Below, in pieces: positions 41,344 through 51,830 of a stretch of DNA of 64,000 bases (position 1 is its first letter; each line of letters starts with the position of its first letter). The notes beneath the pieces were generated by a model. That model made no database searches and was not told the origin of the DNA. It saw only the letters and a program-made list of their open reading frames with translations. The translations under genes were made by a program, and so were the position numbers. The DNA is from Paulinella micropora (lineage: Eukaryota > Cercozoa > Imbricatea > Euglyphida), in the NCBI GenBank assembly GCA_009731375.1, contig BJOX01000008.1, positions 1,346,428 through 1,410,427 of the forward strand, in the 5' to 3' direction.

Positions 41344-44300
41344 ATGGCCAGCGACATTGGCCGTCTACTACTCTCAATGGATTACAAATACGCGAAGCAC
41401 GGAGCTACCACTGTGGCCCTTATGGGACAAGGTAGAATCGCCGAAGACCTGGACAATCCCCGTGGGAATGCCTCTTCGACGGGCTCTGGCCCGATGTCCC
41501 AGGATGGGAGGATGAGGGCTCGCGTATATGACGGAATTCCTGAACCACGTGGAGAGGCTATCTTAGCTGCGCCTCATCCTTCCTCCCCAAACCTGGCACA
41601 CGGGTCGGCGCTTCAACATAAGGCGAGCGGCGCTATATGGCAGATGGCACCGCCGCCTCGACGGTACCGGCGGGTAGATCGGTACGACAAGGACGGGCGT
41701 AATCTGATTGTCTGGGGGCTCTCAGAACGCGCCAATCTACAGGAGATCGCCTCCAAAATGAGCGGTCTTGGTCTGGTGGTCCCGGTAATGGAGTGGCAAG
41801 GCCAGCGAATGTCTCGTCACCTGGAGCTGGTCTACGAGGACGATGACAGCAGGCAGACGGCGTTGCAGCAACTCAAACATCTCAAATTCTTCGGCAGAGG
41901 GGTCAATGTGGCCCTTGGGCGCAGGTTCAGGGACAGGGAACGTGTCCGAAGGCTTATTCGCATCCATCTGCGTGGGGAAGCGGCGGTCCGGAAGGAGGAA
42001 GCTGCGACGGGATATCGCGTCTTGCCTCTGCATGAAGAATGTGTCGATGATGTGCAGGTGGTGTCTTCGGAATTGGCTGCCGATGCACCTAAGTGTGTGT
42101 CTGAGTGTGCTGATGTGCATGTGGTGCCCCTGCATTCGGCGGCCAGTGCAGTGGGGGACCAACCTGCGCAAGCACCTGCAGAGGGGGGCAGCACGAGGGC
42201 GGAAGCCAAGCGCGGCCGTCGGGTCCGGAAACGAGCCAAGAAGCACCGCTCCAAGCAGTTCGATACCGGCTTCAAGCTACTCGTCGCGAGTCACAACTGG
42301 CAGGGTAAAACGGGATACGACAACGTAGGCACGGCGGAATGGGCATCATTCTACAAGCACGAGGGCTGGCTAGTCATCGGGGCTCAGGAGCACCGCATGG
42401 GCAAGAAGCAACTTTCCAAATGCAGCCTGGATGGATTCCGGATTTTTGGAAAACCTGCGGAGGTCAGCGAGAAAAATCGCTGCAAGGGTGGGGTTCTATT
42501 CGCGGTGGCTAACTTCCTTGGTCCGTATTGCAACCTGGTGTCAGCCCCCGTCGACCACCGGCAGCAAGTGTGGCTGCGTATCGCCTCGGGTGTTACCGGC
42601 GCTCAGGATATCTATGTGGGCAACGGCTACTTTCCCCAGGAAACGCAGGAAGAAGAGTCGTCAGAGGCGTATGCGGCCTGGCAGGCAGCTATAGCTTTTT
42701 TTGGAGCCAAAGGTCTTGTGGTCACGGTGGCGGATGCCAACGCGAAGCTCGGGCCGGCATGCAGCCGAAAAGAGGAGGGCATCGTCGGTCAGCACGGGGA
42801 GGTCGATGATAAGGGAGCACCGGTACGTTCGGAGAACGGCAAGAGACTCGCGGCTGTCCTCGTCGCTACGGGCCTGCGAAATCTGAGCGGCTTCTCGTGC
42901 CCAGTGGAAGGGTCCTACTGGTGGTCCCGGCGTGAGCAGCGCGGCATGGGCACAGGCAAGCACCTCCTCGATTACATCTGCGCGTCGCCTGGCTTGGCAT
43001 CTGGAGCAAAGTTCGGAGTATGCGAAGATGATCTTGATACGGACCACAAGGCAGTATGGGCCGAACTGACTTGGAGCGGCCAGCGCCGACCAAAGCGGGC
43101 TGCGAAACCTTACAGGTCCTTTCGTGTTTATAAGCTTATTGGTGCTGGTGTCTCGGGTAATGATCACGCTGCGAAGCAAGCGCTGGATTATCTACGCGAC
43201 AAGTTCGATGACGTATTCCAGCATTGCCTACAGAAGCTTGGAGTGCATCAGCTGCCTGAGCTTGACCTATCGGGTGGTGCCGACAGCCAACGGGTGGTAG
43301 ATGACGTCACCGAGCGAGTGGCGCAGTCCTTCCGAATGGCGGCGCACCGGGTCCTTGGCTCCAGATGTATACGACCCCGTTTCACCAACAATTGGTTCGA
43401 CGGGGAGCTAAAGGAGCTCATTCAGCAGCGCCGGGAGGCCTACGCAGCATACAGGAGGGATGAATCGAATGCGGAAGCCCGTCTGAATTGGCTACGGCTC
43501 CGCAAGCAAATTCGGAAGGCAACTCGGGCCAAGAAGTCCGCCTCCTTCAAGCAAGTGCAGGAAGAAGCGGTCAAATGTCAACGCGAGCAATCCTCAAAGC
43601 GCTTTTGGCTACTCGCGAAGCGGCTTGGCGGGGCACGCAGAACGAAGGTCTCCGCGCCGGTGCAAAGGGAGGATGGCTCACTGGCGTGTACGCTGCCGGA
43701 AAAGGTCGCTCGGTGGGAGGAATTTCGGAAAAATTCGGTGAAGCCACGGGAAAATCCGGCAAGTGCGGCTGTTGTGGTGGAGTGCTGTGCAGAAGCAGGC
43801 TCGCTGGAGTGGGAGGAAGCCGAAGCTAAGCGGCAGTTCCACTGGAACGATCGCTTCAGAGATGAGGTGGCCCGGGCTATGAAGGAGCACGAAGTAGGTG
43901 AAGACACTTGCGAAGAGCTGGACAAGCCGTTCACGCAAGAGGAGGTCCTTGCAAGGCAACGTGCCCTGAATAACCACAAAGCTTGTGGCGAGGACAAAGT
44001 GAAGAACGAGATGCTCAAGTATGGCGGCGCCTACATCAATGGCTACTTAACGCAGTACTTCAACTGGATTCGAGAAGCCGAGAGGACTCCAAAAGCTTGG
44101 GGCAAGGGAATCATCGTCAATATCCCCAAGGGTGGGGATCCTACGGATCCTGACAACTGGAGGGATATCTCGATTATTAGTTGCCTTGGTAAGCTGTATC
44201 TGTCCTTATTAGCTACTCGTCTAACGCTCTTCGTGGATGGCCCGGATAAGCTACGTCCAGAGCAGGGAGGCTTCCGCCCGGGGCGTCGCACTACGGATCA

Positions 44301-45540
44301 GGTCTTTACCCTTTGGCAGAGGTTGAAGGGGCGTCAGCAGCAGAAGCGGGAGTCGTATGTCCTGTTCGTCGATCTACGCAAGGCTTTCCCGTCTGTTTGG
44401 AGAGATGGCCTATTTGAGAGGCTCTGGAAGCTGGGTGTAAGGGGCAAGTTCTGGCGCACGCTACGCAGGTGCTACGAGCAGACTTCGTCGCAAGTGCTAG
44501 TTGATGGAGCACTCACCCCCGAAGTACTGGAGGGTGTAGGCGTCCAACAGGGGTCCCCTCTCTCTCCCACACTCTTCAACGTCTTTATGGATGAGCTGTG
44601 TGATCGGCTGGCGAGTGCCCTCAAGATCACGGATGTGAAGCGGCTGAACGACATCAAGGCACTTCTATACGCGGACGACGTGGCCCTCATCGCTCACAGT
44701 CGCACCGAGCTCCAGAAGATGGTCAATGTTGTGGCCAAGTTCGCGGAAGATTACCGGCTGGAAGTCAACTTGAAGCCCGGCAAGACGGAAATCATGCCCA
44801 TTTACACGTCGAGCAAGGCGAAACGACCAAGTATCAGGGAGCGAGGTGAGCCCGTGGTGTGGTTTCGCGGCCAGAAGCTTTGTGTCACCAGTCAGTACAA
44901 GTACCTGGGAGTGGTTATCACCGACGACCTGAAGTGGAAGGAGCAGGCCCTGCGGGCTACGCGTGTCACTGAAGTCGCCACCGCAGGTTGGTACTCTTTG
45001 TGGTGTGCAGGTGAGATACAAGCTAGGTATCGTCTCATGTGCTGGAATCAACTTGTGGGGGCCAAGCTGAAGTACGCCTTCGATGTCTGGCGTGCCCCCG
45101 TATCGCAGCTCACCAAGCTGGAGGCAGCAATGCTGCGCCCCATGAGGATGATTCTCGGCATCAGCCCTAAGACAAGCAAGTGGATTACACTCTTTCTGGC
45201 GCGCTCTTTGAGTGCGGAGCGTTTGCGGCGGGCGGCGCAACTGAAGTTCTATGGACGGCTGCGTGTTCTACCGGAGAAGCGATTTCCTGTCATCGCATCT
45301 CAAGTCAAATCCGACTGGACTGCGGAGGCCGAAGGCGCTATCAGGGACTCAATGGATCTACAACAAGGGCTTCAGGAGCTCCTAAATAGCTCAGAGAAGG
45401 ACCTCGAGGGTTGGTGTTCGACTGTGGACAAGTGGGCCCTTCAGCAGGACGTCAAGATGGTGCAGCAACTGATCGCAGCTCACCAAGCTGGAGGCAGCAA
45501 TGCTGCGCCCCATGAGGATGATTCTCGGCATCAGCCCTAA
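41344..45540 (+). CDS. LINE polyprotein: RRM-like, APE endonuclease, reverse transcriptase
   Basis: About 1398 residues from ATG 41344. Residues about 117-200 (NLIVWGLSERANLQEIASKM...) look RRM-like. About 313-580 is an apurinic-type endonuclease: ASHNWQGKTGY (Asn), VIGAQEHRMG (Glu), TVADANAKLG (Asp/Asn) and DTDHKAVWAEL (Asp-His). About 860-1180 is the reverse transcriptase: AWGKGIIVNIPKGGDPTDPD, FVDLRKAFPSV, GVQQGSPLSPTLFNVFMDEL and the catalytic LLYADDVALI (about residue 1110). It nicks target DNA and primes cDNA synthesis there. The frame ends prematurely because a 370-bp duplication (45103-45472 repeated at 45473-45842) shifts it; the natural continuation is the next entry. Confidence 0.88.
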   Translation: MASDIGRLLLSMDYKYAKHGATTVALMGQGRIAEDLDNPRGNASSTGSGPMSQDGRMRARVYDGIPEPRGEAILAAPHPSSPNLAHGSALQHKASGAIWQMAPPPRRYRRVDRYDKDGRNLIVWGLSERANLQEIASKMSGLGLVVPVMEWQGQRMSRHLELVYEDDDSRQTALQQLKHLKFFGRGVNVALGRRFRDRERVRRLIRIHLRGEAAVRKEEAATGYRVLPLHEECVDDVQVVSSELAADAPKCVSECADVHVVPLHSAASAVGDQPAQAPAEGGSTRAEAKRGRRVRKRAKKHRSKQFDTGFKLLVASHNWQGKTGYDNVGTAEWASFYKHEGWLVIGAQEHRMGKKQLSKCSLDGFRIFGKPAEVSEKNRCKGGVLFAVANFLGPYCNLVSAPVDHRQQVWLRIASGVTGAQDIYVGNGYFPQETQEEESSEAYAAWQAAIAFFGAKGLVVTVADANAKLGPACSRKEEGIVGQHGEVDDKGAPVRSENGKRLAAVLVATGLRNLSGFSCPVEGSYWWSRREQRGMGTGKHLLDYICASPGLASGAKFGVCEDDLDTDHKAVWAELTWSGQRRPKRAAKPYRSFRVYKLIGAGVSGNDHAAKQALDYLRDKFDDVFQHCLQKLGVHQLPELDLSGGADSQRVVDDVTERVAQSFRMAAHRVLGSRCIRPRFTNNWFDGELKELIQQRREAYAAYRRDESNAEARLNWLRLRKQIRKATRAKKSASFKQVQEEAVKCQREQSSKRFWLLAKRLGGARRTKVSAPVQREDGSLACTLPEKVARWEEFRKNSVKPRENPASAAVVVECCAEAGSLEWEEAEAKRQFHWNDRFRDEVARAMKEHEVGEDTCEELDKPFTQEEVLARQRALNNHKACGEDKVKNEMLKYGGAYINGYLTQYFNWIREAERTPKAWGKGIIVNIPKGGDPTDPDNWRDISIISCLGKLYLSLLATRLTLFVDGPDKLRPEQGGFRPGRRTTDQVFTLWQRLKGRQQQKRESYVLFVDLRKAFPSVWRDGLFERLWKLGVRGKFWRTLRRCYEQTSSQVLVDGALTPEVLEGVGVQQGSPLSPTLFNVFMDELCDRLASALKITDVKRLNDIKALLYADDVALIAHSRTELQKMVNVVAKFAEDYRLEVNLKPGKTEIMPIYTSSKAKRPSIRERGEPVVWFRGQKLCVTSQYKYLGVVITDDLKWKEQALRATRVTEVATAGWYSLWCAGEIQARYRLMCWNQLVGAKLKYAFDVWRAPVSQLTKLEAAMLRPMRMILGISPKTSKWITLFLARSLSAERLRRAAQLKFYGRLRVLPEKRFPVIASQVKSDWTAEAEGAIRDSMDLQQGLQELLNSSEKDLEGWCSTVDKWALQQDVKMVQQLIAAHQAGGSNAAPHEDDSRHQP

Positions 45541-45842
45541 GACAAGCAAGTGGATTACACTCTTTCTGGCGCGCTCTTTGAGTGCGGAGCGTTTGCGGCG
45601 GGCGGCGCAACTGAAGTTCTATGGACGGCTGCGTGTTCTACCGGAGAAGCGATTTCCTGTCATCGCATCTCAAGTCAAATCCGACTGGACTGCGGAGGCC
45701 GAAGGCGCTATCAGGGACTCAATGGATCTACAACAAGGGCTTCAGGAGCTCCTAAATAGCTCAGAGAAGGACCTCGAGGGTTGGTGTTCGACTGTGGACA
45801 AGTGGGCCCTTCAGCAGGACGTCAAGATGGTGCAGCAACTGA
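45103..45842. repeat. 370-bp perfect tandem duplication inside the LINE
   Basis: The segment from ATCGCAGCTCACCAAGCTGG through GTGCAGCAACTG occurs twice, period 370, with no difference that I could see by eye. Because 370 is not divisible by three the ORF is shifted. Confidence 0.9.
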
Positions 45843-46439
45843 TGTGGGACAAGCGAGAGGCAGGCAGCGATCTTACTGATGGCCTGCGAGTCATCCTAAG
45901 ACAAGTCTTTGGAACTAAGGAGTTCCCAAGATGGGTAGCCCTTGATGATGCGCATTATAATCTGCTTCGGAGAAGGTTGCTCAGCTGCAACAACCGCCTT
46001 CGGTTGTACCGCAGCAAGTTGGTCAGTGGCATGTCCCCTCGCTGCTTCTGTTGTCATGATGATGTCAATGAGTCCCTTGCGCACTTCTTATGGGATTGCC
46101 CCATGCATGAGGCGAGACGTAAGCAGCTGTTGCTGAGTATGCAGAGGCTCGGTGGCGTGGCTGTGGGGGCTGCTGAGGGGGATGGAGGGAGTGGGGAGGG
46201 TGGTGAGGTCGGTGAGGTTGTGGTGGAGGAAGTGTTGCTTGGGCGGGAGCGGGAGGGCTCTGTGCGGCAGGGTTGGGATGATATGTCGCCTGTGGATCAA
46301 TCACGATTGTTTTGTAAGTTTTTTCAGGGGAAGTCGCGCTTCCGCAGTAACTTTAGGCTTGCTGCGTTGTTAGGGGTTACAGCGTTGCGTCCCCCTCCAA
46401 AGTTGGATGTGTTGTTTGGATCATATGTGTCTGAGTGTT
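45500..46439 (+). CDS. LINE polyprotein, C-terminal continuation with zinc knuckle
   Basis: Same reading sense as the polyprotein, resumed after the 370-bp tandem duplication. It holds CFCCHDDVNESLAHFLWDCP (Cys-Cys-His-Cys knuckle), usual at the C-terminus of LINE RT proteins, then a Gly/Glu-rich stretch and ALRPPPKLDVLFGSYVSEC, and runs into the gap at 46440. Confidence 0.8.
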
Positions 46440-46995
46440 NNNNNNNNNNNNNNNNNNNNNNNNNNNNNNNNNNNNNNNNNNNNNNNNNNNNNNNNNNNNN
46501 NNNNNNNNNNNNNNNNNNNNNNNNNNNNNNNNNNNNNNNNNNNNNNNNNNNNNNNNNNNNNNNNNNNNNNNNNNNNNNNNNNNNNNNNNNNNNNNNNNNN
46601 NNNNNNNNNNNNNNNNNNNNNNNNNNNNNNNNNNNNNNNNNNNNNNNNNNNNNNNNNNNNNNNNNNNNNNNNNNNNNNNNNNNNNNNNNNNNNNNNNNNN
46701 NNNNNNNNNNNNNNNNNNNNNNNNNNNNNNNNNNNNNNNNNNNNNNNNNNNNNNNNNNNNNNNNNNNNNNNNNNNNNNNNNNNNNNNNNNNNNNNNNNNN
46801 NNNNNNNNNNNNNNNNNNNNNNNNNNNNNNNNNNNNNNNNNNNNNNNNNNNNNNNNNNNNNNNNNNNNNNNNNNNNNNNNNNNNNNNNNNNNNNNNNNNN
46901 NNNNNNNNNNNNNNNNNNNNNNNNNNNNNNNNNNNNNNNNNNNNNNNNNNNNNNNNNNNNNNNNNNNNNNNNNNNNNNNNNNNNNNNNNNNNNNN
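46440..46995. other. Assembly gap (556 N)
   Basis: It removes the LINE 3' end. Confidence 0.99.
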
Positions 46996-47036
46996 GAGGC
47001 GCATGTGCAGATTTGCATCAGCCATTGACAGAGAAG

Positions 47037-47100
<64 letters not shown>

Positions 47101-47101
47101 G
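46996..47101 (+). repeat. Shared SINE/LINE-type 3' end with (ATT)n tail
   Basis: GAGGCGCATGTGCAGATTTG...GACAGAGAAGC is the same 3' terminal block of about 40 bp as in both SINE copies, followed by ATT repeats. As it directly follows the gap in the LINE it may be the LINE's own 3' end; a truncated SINE is the alternative. Confidence 0.6.
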
Positions 47102-47280
47102 GCAGCTCTAGCAACCGCGCTTGTTGTATGCACTTGCACATTCGGTGACGTCTTGCAAGAGGTTGCTGGGACTGCGGAATAACCTCGGCTTAGTGCAGTC
47201 TTGCCCTCAGGAGCTCCATCGGTGGCCCCGATCATCAGGCGAGAGACTGACACGGGGGGGTGGAGGACCTCGAACAAGGG
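47102..47280 (+). repeat. 493-bp repeat, 5'-truncated copy (copy e)
   Basis: It begins GGCAGCTCTAGCAACCGCGC after (ATT)n and runs to a 48-N gap (47281-47328). One variant, CTTGTTGTATG for CTTGGTGTATG. Confidence 0.85.
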
Positions 47281-47328
47281 NNNNNNNNNNNNNNNNNNNN
47301 NNNNNNNNNNNNNNNNNNNNNNNNNNNN
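47281..47328. other. Assembly gap (48 N)
   Basis: It ends copy e of the 493-bp repeat. Confidence 0.99.
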
Positions 47329-47360
47329 TTAAAGTTATTATTATTATTATTATTATTATT

Positions 47361-47619
47361 GGACACCGTGATAGCCCAGTGGTCAAGTTCTACCATCTGG
47401 GCCCTGTCGCCAGTTTGATTCCAGTCGGTGCCACCAGTATTTTCATTGAACATACCGGTCCGTCTGGAAGTGTTGGATCTGCCCATGCGGGGGTGTCATT
47501 ATAGCCTATCGTCAATTCTTCGTACTCCCCTCACGGGTGAGACGATGGAGGCGCATGTGCAGATTTGCATCAGCCATTGACAGAGAAGTACTGTTATTAT
47601 TATTATTATTATTATTATT
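47361..47619 (+). repeat. tRNA-derived SINE, copy A
   Basis: The head GGACACCGTGATAGCCCAGTGG contains an RNA polymerase III A box (TAGCCCAGTGG). About 38 bases on, a B box (AGTTTGATTCC here, AGTTCGATTCC in copy B) and GGTGCCACC complete a tRNA-like region of about 75 nt. A unique body follows, ending GACAGAGAAG, with an ATT tail (47591-47619). Preceded by (ATT)n. Confidence 0.85.
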
Positions 47620-47905
47620 GGACACCGTGATAGCCCAGTGGTCAAATTCTACCATCTGGGCCCTGTCGCCAGTTCGATTCCCGTCGGTGCCACCAGTATT
47701 TTCATTGAACATACCGGTCTATTTCTGGACCAGTATTTTCATTGAACATACCGGCCCGTCTGGAAGTGTTGGAACTGCCCTTGCGGGGGTGTCATTAGAG
47801 CTTATCGTCAATTCTTCGTACTCCCCTCACGGGTGAGACGATGGAGGCGCATGTGCAGAAATGCATCAGCCATTGACAGAGAAGCACGCACTATTATTAT
47901 TATTA

Positions 47906-47962
<57 letters not shown>
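47620..47962 (+). repeat. tRNA-derived SINE, copy B, with internal duplication
   Basis: Same head (47620) with intact B box AGTTCGATTCC and the same 3' block ending 47884, then an (ATT)n tail of about 70 bp. Internal duplication of CCAGTATTTTCATTGAACAT and a few following bases (about 47691 and 47728). The LTR retrotransposon begins inside its ATT tail. Confidence 0.85.
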
Positions 47963-47963
<1 letters not shown>

Positions 47964-48200
47964 GTAGGCATCAACCCCCCGGATAGCCGGTAAAAAGTAC
48001 CTTTTCCTGGTGACAGGTGCACCAGCTTGTTTTTCAGTATTATTTGTCCGGATTGGACCTGATGCCATTTTATTCCTGTTCTGTTGCCGTTTTCCTTTTT
48101 GGCTTCACTGAGCTAATACAACGAGACATCATTCTCATTCTTGAGGACTGTGTTTGGTTGTATTACCGACTTTTTACGAGCTATCGTTGGGGGCATTACA
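47963..48200 (+). repeat. 5' LTR
   Basis: It begins TGTAGGCATCAACCCCCCGG and ends GTTGGGGGCATTACA, i.e. TG...CA. Pairs with 58507-58741. Confidence 0.85.
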
Positions 48201-48986
48201 TTTGGAGTCCACATCACTAGGGTGATTTCTTTCTGCTTTGCCACACAGGCAACAGAGTGAATTTTCACTGACCTGTCTCACACGGGGACGTCAGACGAAA
48301 ACAAATACTCCAACACAGCTCCCTCATAACTCTTTCACAAAACAAATAATTTGATTGGTCTCAAGCAGGTGTCTCGTACCCTCTAGCCCAATCAGTATCT
48401 GTGTGCTCACAAGGAGACATCAGATACAAACTCTCTGTCGTTCTTGCTGTTCTCACACAGAGACCAAGAAGAAGGAGGTGGACAGAAGAGTGAAGGAACA
48501 CACACAAAACACAAACAAGCATAGGGACAGGAGCCCAACACTCTACCCTTCTAGTTTGTGCATTTATCTGCATTATCTCACACATACGTCAGAGTATTTT
48601 TGCACATCTCTGATCGTTTTCTAAAGGTAGGTCTGAGAACCTATCTGACCGACTGTCGACTTCTCAAGGAGAGCTTTTCTAGCTTCTCTATTACTATCTG
48701 TGTGTAGGTCCTAGTGCCTCATACTAGATACAATATAGAAAAGAAGGGGGAGAAAGTAATCTGAGTAAGGAGAACAAGAAATCGGAGAAAGTCTCAAAGA
48801 CTATTTTTCTCAAACAAAAACAAACATACAAACAGTGTTTCATAGAGGACAGGGAATCTTATCCTACCCTCTCTATTAGTTTCTCTCTTCACTAGTCAAT
48901 CGACTGAAGGAGGAACAGAACACAAACGAACAAAAACCAAACATAGGAGCTGACACTGTCCTCCTGTTGATCACTACTACGACATC
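48201..48986 (+). promoter_or_regulatory. Retrotransposon leader with candidate primer-binding site
   Basis: Right after the LTR comes TT then TGGAGTCCACATCACTAGG, which has the TGG start of a tRNA-primed site; the matching tRNA could not be named. The following leader of about 780 bp has no long frame and presumably carries packaging signals. Confidence 0.5.
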
Positions 48987-51830
48987 ATGTCGACAGAGAC
49001 CGCCGAAGTGAGTGAATTCTCGGAGGCAGAACAAAGAAGAGAAGAAGAAGAAGCAGGAGGAGGAGGAGGAGGAAGAGGATTGAATGAAGGAGGAGGAGGA
49101 GGATTGAATGAAGGTGGAGGAGGAGAAAGCGGACAAGACGACGAAGAAAAAGAAGGAGAAGGAGGAAAAGGTGGAGGAACAGAGATAAGTAGACGAAGAG
49201 TAGTAAGAGTAGGAAGACTAGGAGGAGTAGGAGGACGAGGAGGAGTAGGAGGACGAGGAGGAGGAGGAGATGAAGGAGTAGGAGGAGGAGTAGAAGAGGG
49301 CTGGGATGACGAAGGAAGATATGGATGAGACGAAGATGAAGGAGGATTTGAACAAGAAGGGATGGGAGGAGGAGGAGGAGCATATGGTAATCCCATACCT
49401 GCCCACACGGGAGGAGGAGGACGAAAAATGATCGACTTGATTCATAGTGATGGAGAGGAGATCACAGTGGAGGAACAACAGTGGGTGCAAGACCACTATG
49501 ACCTCACTAAAGAAGAGTTCGATAACAGGATGGGGGTAGGGAAGGATACCTATGTGTGGATCCCTCAGGATAAGAAAAAAGAGAAAAGTCGTGCTAAAAG
49601 GGATGTCTATATCCTATTATCAAACACAGCACAGCTCCTCGGCAAACTGGTCTCTGATCAAGAAGAGAGAAAGAAGATACAGCATATCAAGTTTGGGGAC
49701 ACACACACCCACCTTGAATTACTCGATGCTATCTTTGGGGTGTACACTCAAACCCTGATTTGGGAACGTACATACGGCCCACGATGTGAGGGTTACCTCC
49801 AGTACACAAACCCAAGAGCAACGGCCAGATTCCTCGCGACTGGTCAGGAGGCAGTCGATGTAACAAAAATGAAGACCAATCTGGGTTCGAAAAACTCGAG
49901 TGGTATATTTCATTTTTTTACAATGGAAATAAAGGCCTTGGAGGAGGGGAAGGCAGAGATGGAAAAAAGCATTAAGGCAGCAGGAGAAACTCATCCTGTG
50001 ATTGATGAGTTAGAGAAGACCGACAGAGTTCTGACCAAGATCAGACTGTTGATGGGTGCGTTACTGCACAAGGAGGCATGGAAGAGATGGATTCCTACCA
50101 AGGATCACTCTGTCCTTAAATCACTTAGTAACGCACCACCGGTCGCCAACAAAGCAGGTGTTGACCAATATGTGGAGAAATATAATTTTCTCAGATCTGC
50201 TTCTGAATTGGTGGCCTTTATCACTCATGCTCAAAAGCTGGTGATATCTGAGAAGAAGAAGGCGAAAGAGAATGAGGAGTTCGAGAAGACGATGAGACTG
50301 GAAAGAATGAAAGCAAAAGTGAGTGGTGCAAAGACACACCCTCCGACATATTTGACCCCACCAGCTCCTGCCCCACCAGCCCCTACAAACCCGGGCTCAA
50401 CTACGGTGGTGGTCACAAACACGGAGAAGAAGGACAGACAAAATATCATAAATGCCTTCAAGGGGAAGAAAGGAGGAGTGGCAAGTCTCATGCTATATGC
50501 CAAGACGAGCTCAGACAAAGACTCTGATGCTTCGCTTTTGAGCAAGCTCAAAGAGATCAATGCCTGCATGAAGGCTTTTCCTTGCGACGAAACGCAGGAA
50601 TACGAGGCCCTTGTTACTGTTTTTGACCAATCTCTAGTCTCGGAGGGATTTGATCTGACACAGTACAAGTTTTTGAGAAAGAAGGAGGAGATGAAGAGAA
50701 ACAATGCAACAGGCCTAGACGCTCAGTGTGAACTGGCGGTGGCCACACTCATTTCATATTTTCAATCTCATGGATACCAGCATCTCTGCACTGGTACTCT
50801 CATAGGATTTGAAATCTTTGAGACAGTGGCGATGAGTTTGAGGAGTGCTGTTGGCTTGGCGGCGACCCTTACGGAGGTAGTTTCCTCCTATGGGCTATTC
50901 TATGGCCGCAAGTCGATCATCCTCTATTTCTTTTCGGCGTTACACACAGTTAACCCGAGTAAGCTTACTCAGCTCATACAACAATGCTCGACGTTTAGCT
51001 CAGTGAAGTCCAAGAACTTCCTCGAGACACACGTGTTCGAAAATACGGTTCAAAGCGTTGCTCCGTCAGCACTGTTTCAAGAAGTGATGAGTGCATGCTC
51101 AAACATGGACTCGCTCACGGAGGCACATACGGCACAGGCAGGCGGTGTACCTGTTGGCGCACAAGCCACGTACACAAACAGAGTTGCCGGTTGGAAGAGA
51201 CAGAGAGAGCCAGACCTGAAGACCGCATGTTGGAGGTGGTTCGCGGGCTTGCAGTGTAAGGCACAGATGGAGAACAGAGACTGCTCTTTCAATCATGATA
51301 GGCAGAACCCAACAGCAAGGGCAAATTTTCTGAGCAGGACGGAAGGCAAGGAACCGGGCCTTTTCAATATGCTTCAGATTGCCGCTGTGAACGAAGGTTG
51401 GTATGCCAATATGTGTGATGATGAGGAGTTACGAGAGGCAATCATTACCTACATGAAGAGGATGAAGGAGAAGAAGGAGGAAAGGGAGAGACAAAAGAAC
51501 TTAAAGGCCTCTCAAAGAGGACGAGAAGGAGGAGCAGGAGCAGGAGGAGGAGGAGGAGGAGGAGGAGGAGGACGAGGACGAGGAACATGGAGAGGAGCCT
51601 CGAGGTGGCAGGGAACCCCTCAGAGAGGAAGAGGAGGAGGTCGGGGATATACCCCTTATGGAGGGAGAGCTGTTCGAGCTCCAGCCCCCCCACCCAGAGG
51701 AGGAGGAGGCTCGTGGGCAAGCTCCAACCCAAATTTCGGTCGAGCTCAGGCCTACAACACTGCCTCGGAGACCGATACGTCATCCTACCCGGACACTACT
51801 CAAGGTAATCGTTTCGAGGTGGTGGAATGA
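48987..51830 (+). CDS. gag: Gag, with one in-frame TGA and a CCCH-type zinc finger
   Basis: ATG 48987 (MSTETAEVSEFSEAEQRREE) opens a Glu/Gly-rich frame. TGA at 49326-49328 interrupts it and the same frame continues to 51830. The middle region (49440-50700) is helical, typical of capsid. Residues about 747-770, CWRWFAGLQCKAQMENRD-CSFNH, form Cys-x8-Cys-x8-Cys-x3-His, a CCCH-like finger in the place where most Gypsy Gags have a CCHC knuckle. A Gly/Arg-rich tail follows (RGRGTWRGASRWQG). It binds and packages genomic RNA and assembles particles. Ends at TGA 51828-51830, after which the frame again stays open into the protease. Confidence 0.75.

Larger units (their letters stand above)
40352..46439 (+). 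mobile_element. LINE-type non-LTR retrotransposon
   Basis: It starts directly after (ATT)n with a GC-rich 5' leader of about 1 kb (40352-41343) that has no convincing ORF, then encodes endonuclease, RT and zinc knuckle. The 3' end lies in the gap at 46440-46995. Sequence after the gap ends in (ATT)n, the usual tail in this genome. ORF mostly intact apart from one tandem duplication. Confidence 0.8.

Noticed and set aside
47361-47440. Functional tRNA gene
   Set aside because: A and B boxes are present, but acceptor pairing is poor and the sequence continues into a SINE body with an ATT tail; a second copy has the same body.
49218-49496. - strand Ser-rich frames opposite Gag
   Set aside because: Reverse translation of the GGA-rich Gag N-terminus.
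31469-51830. TGA reassigned to an amino acid in this organism
   Set aside because: The long intact LINE and Pol frames contain no internal TGA, which would be expected if it were a sense codon.
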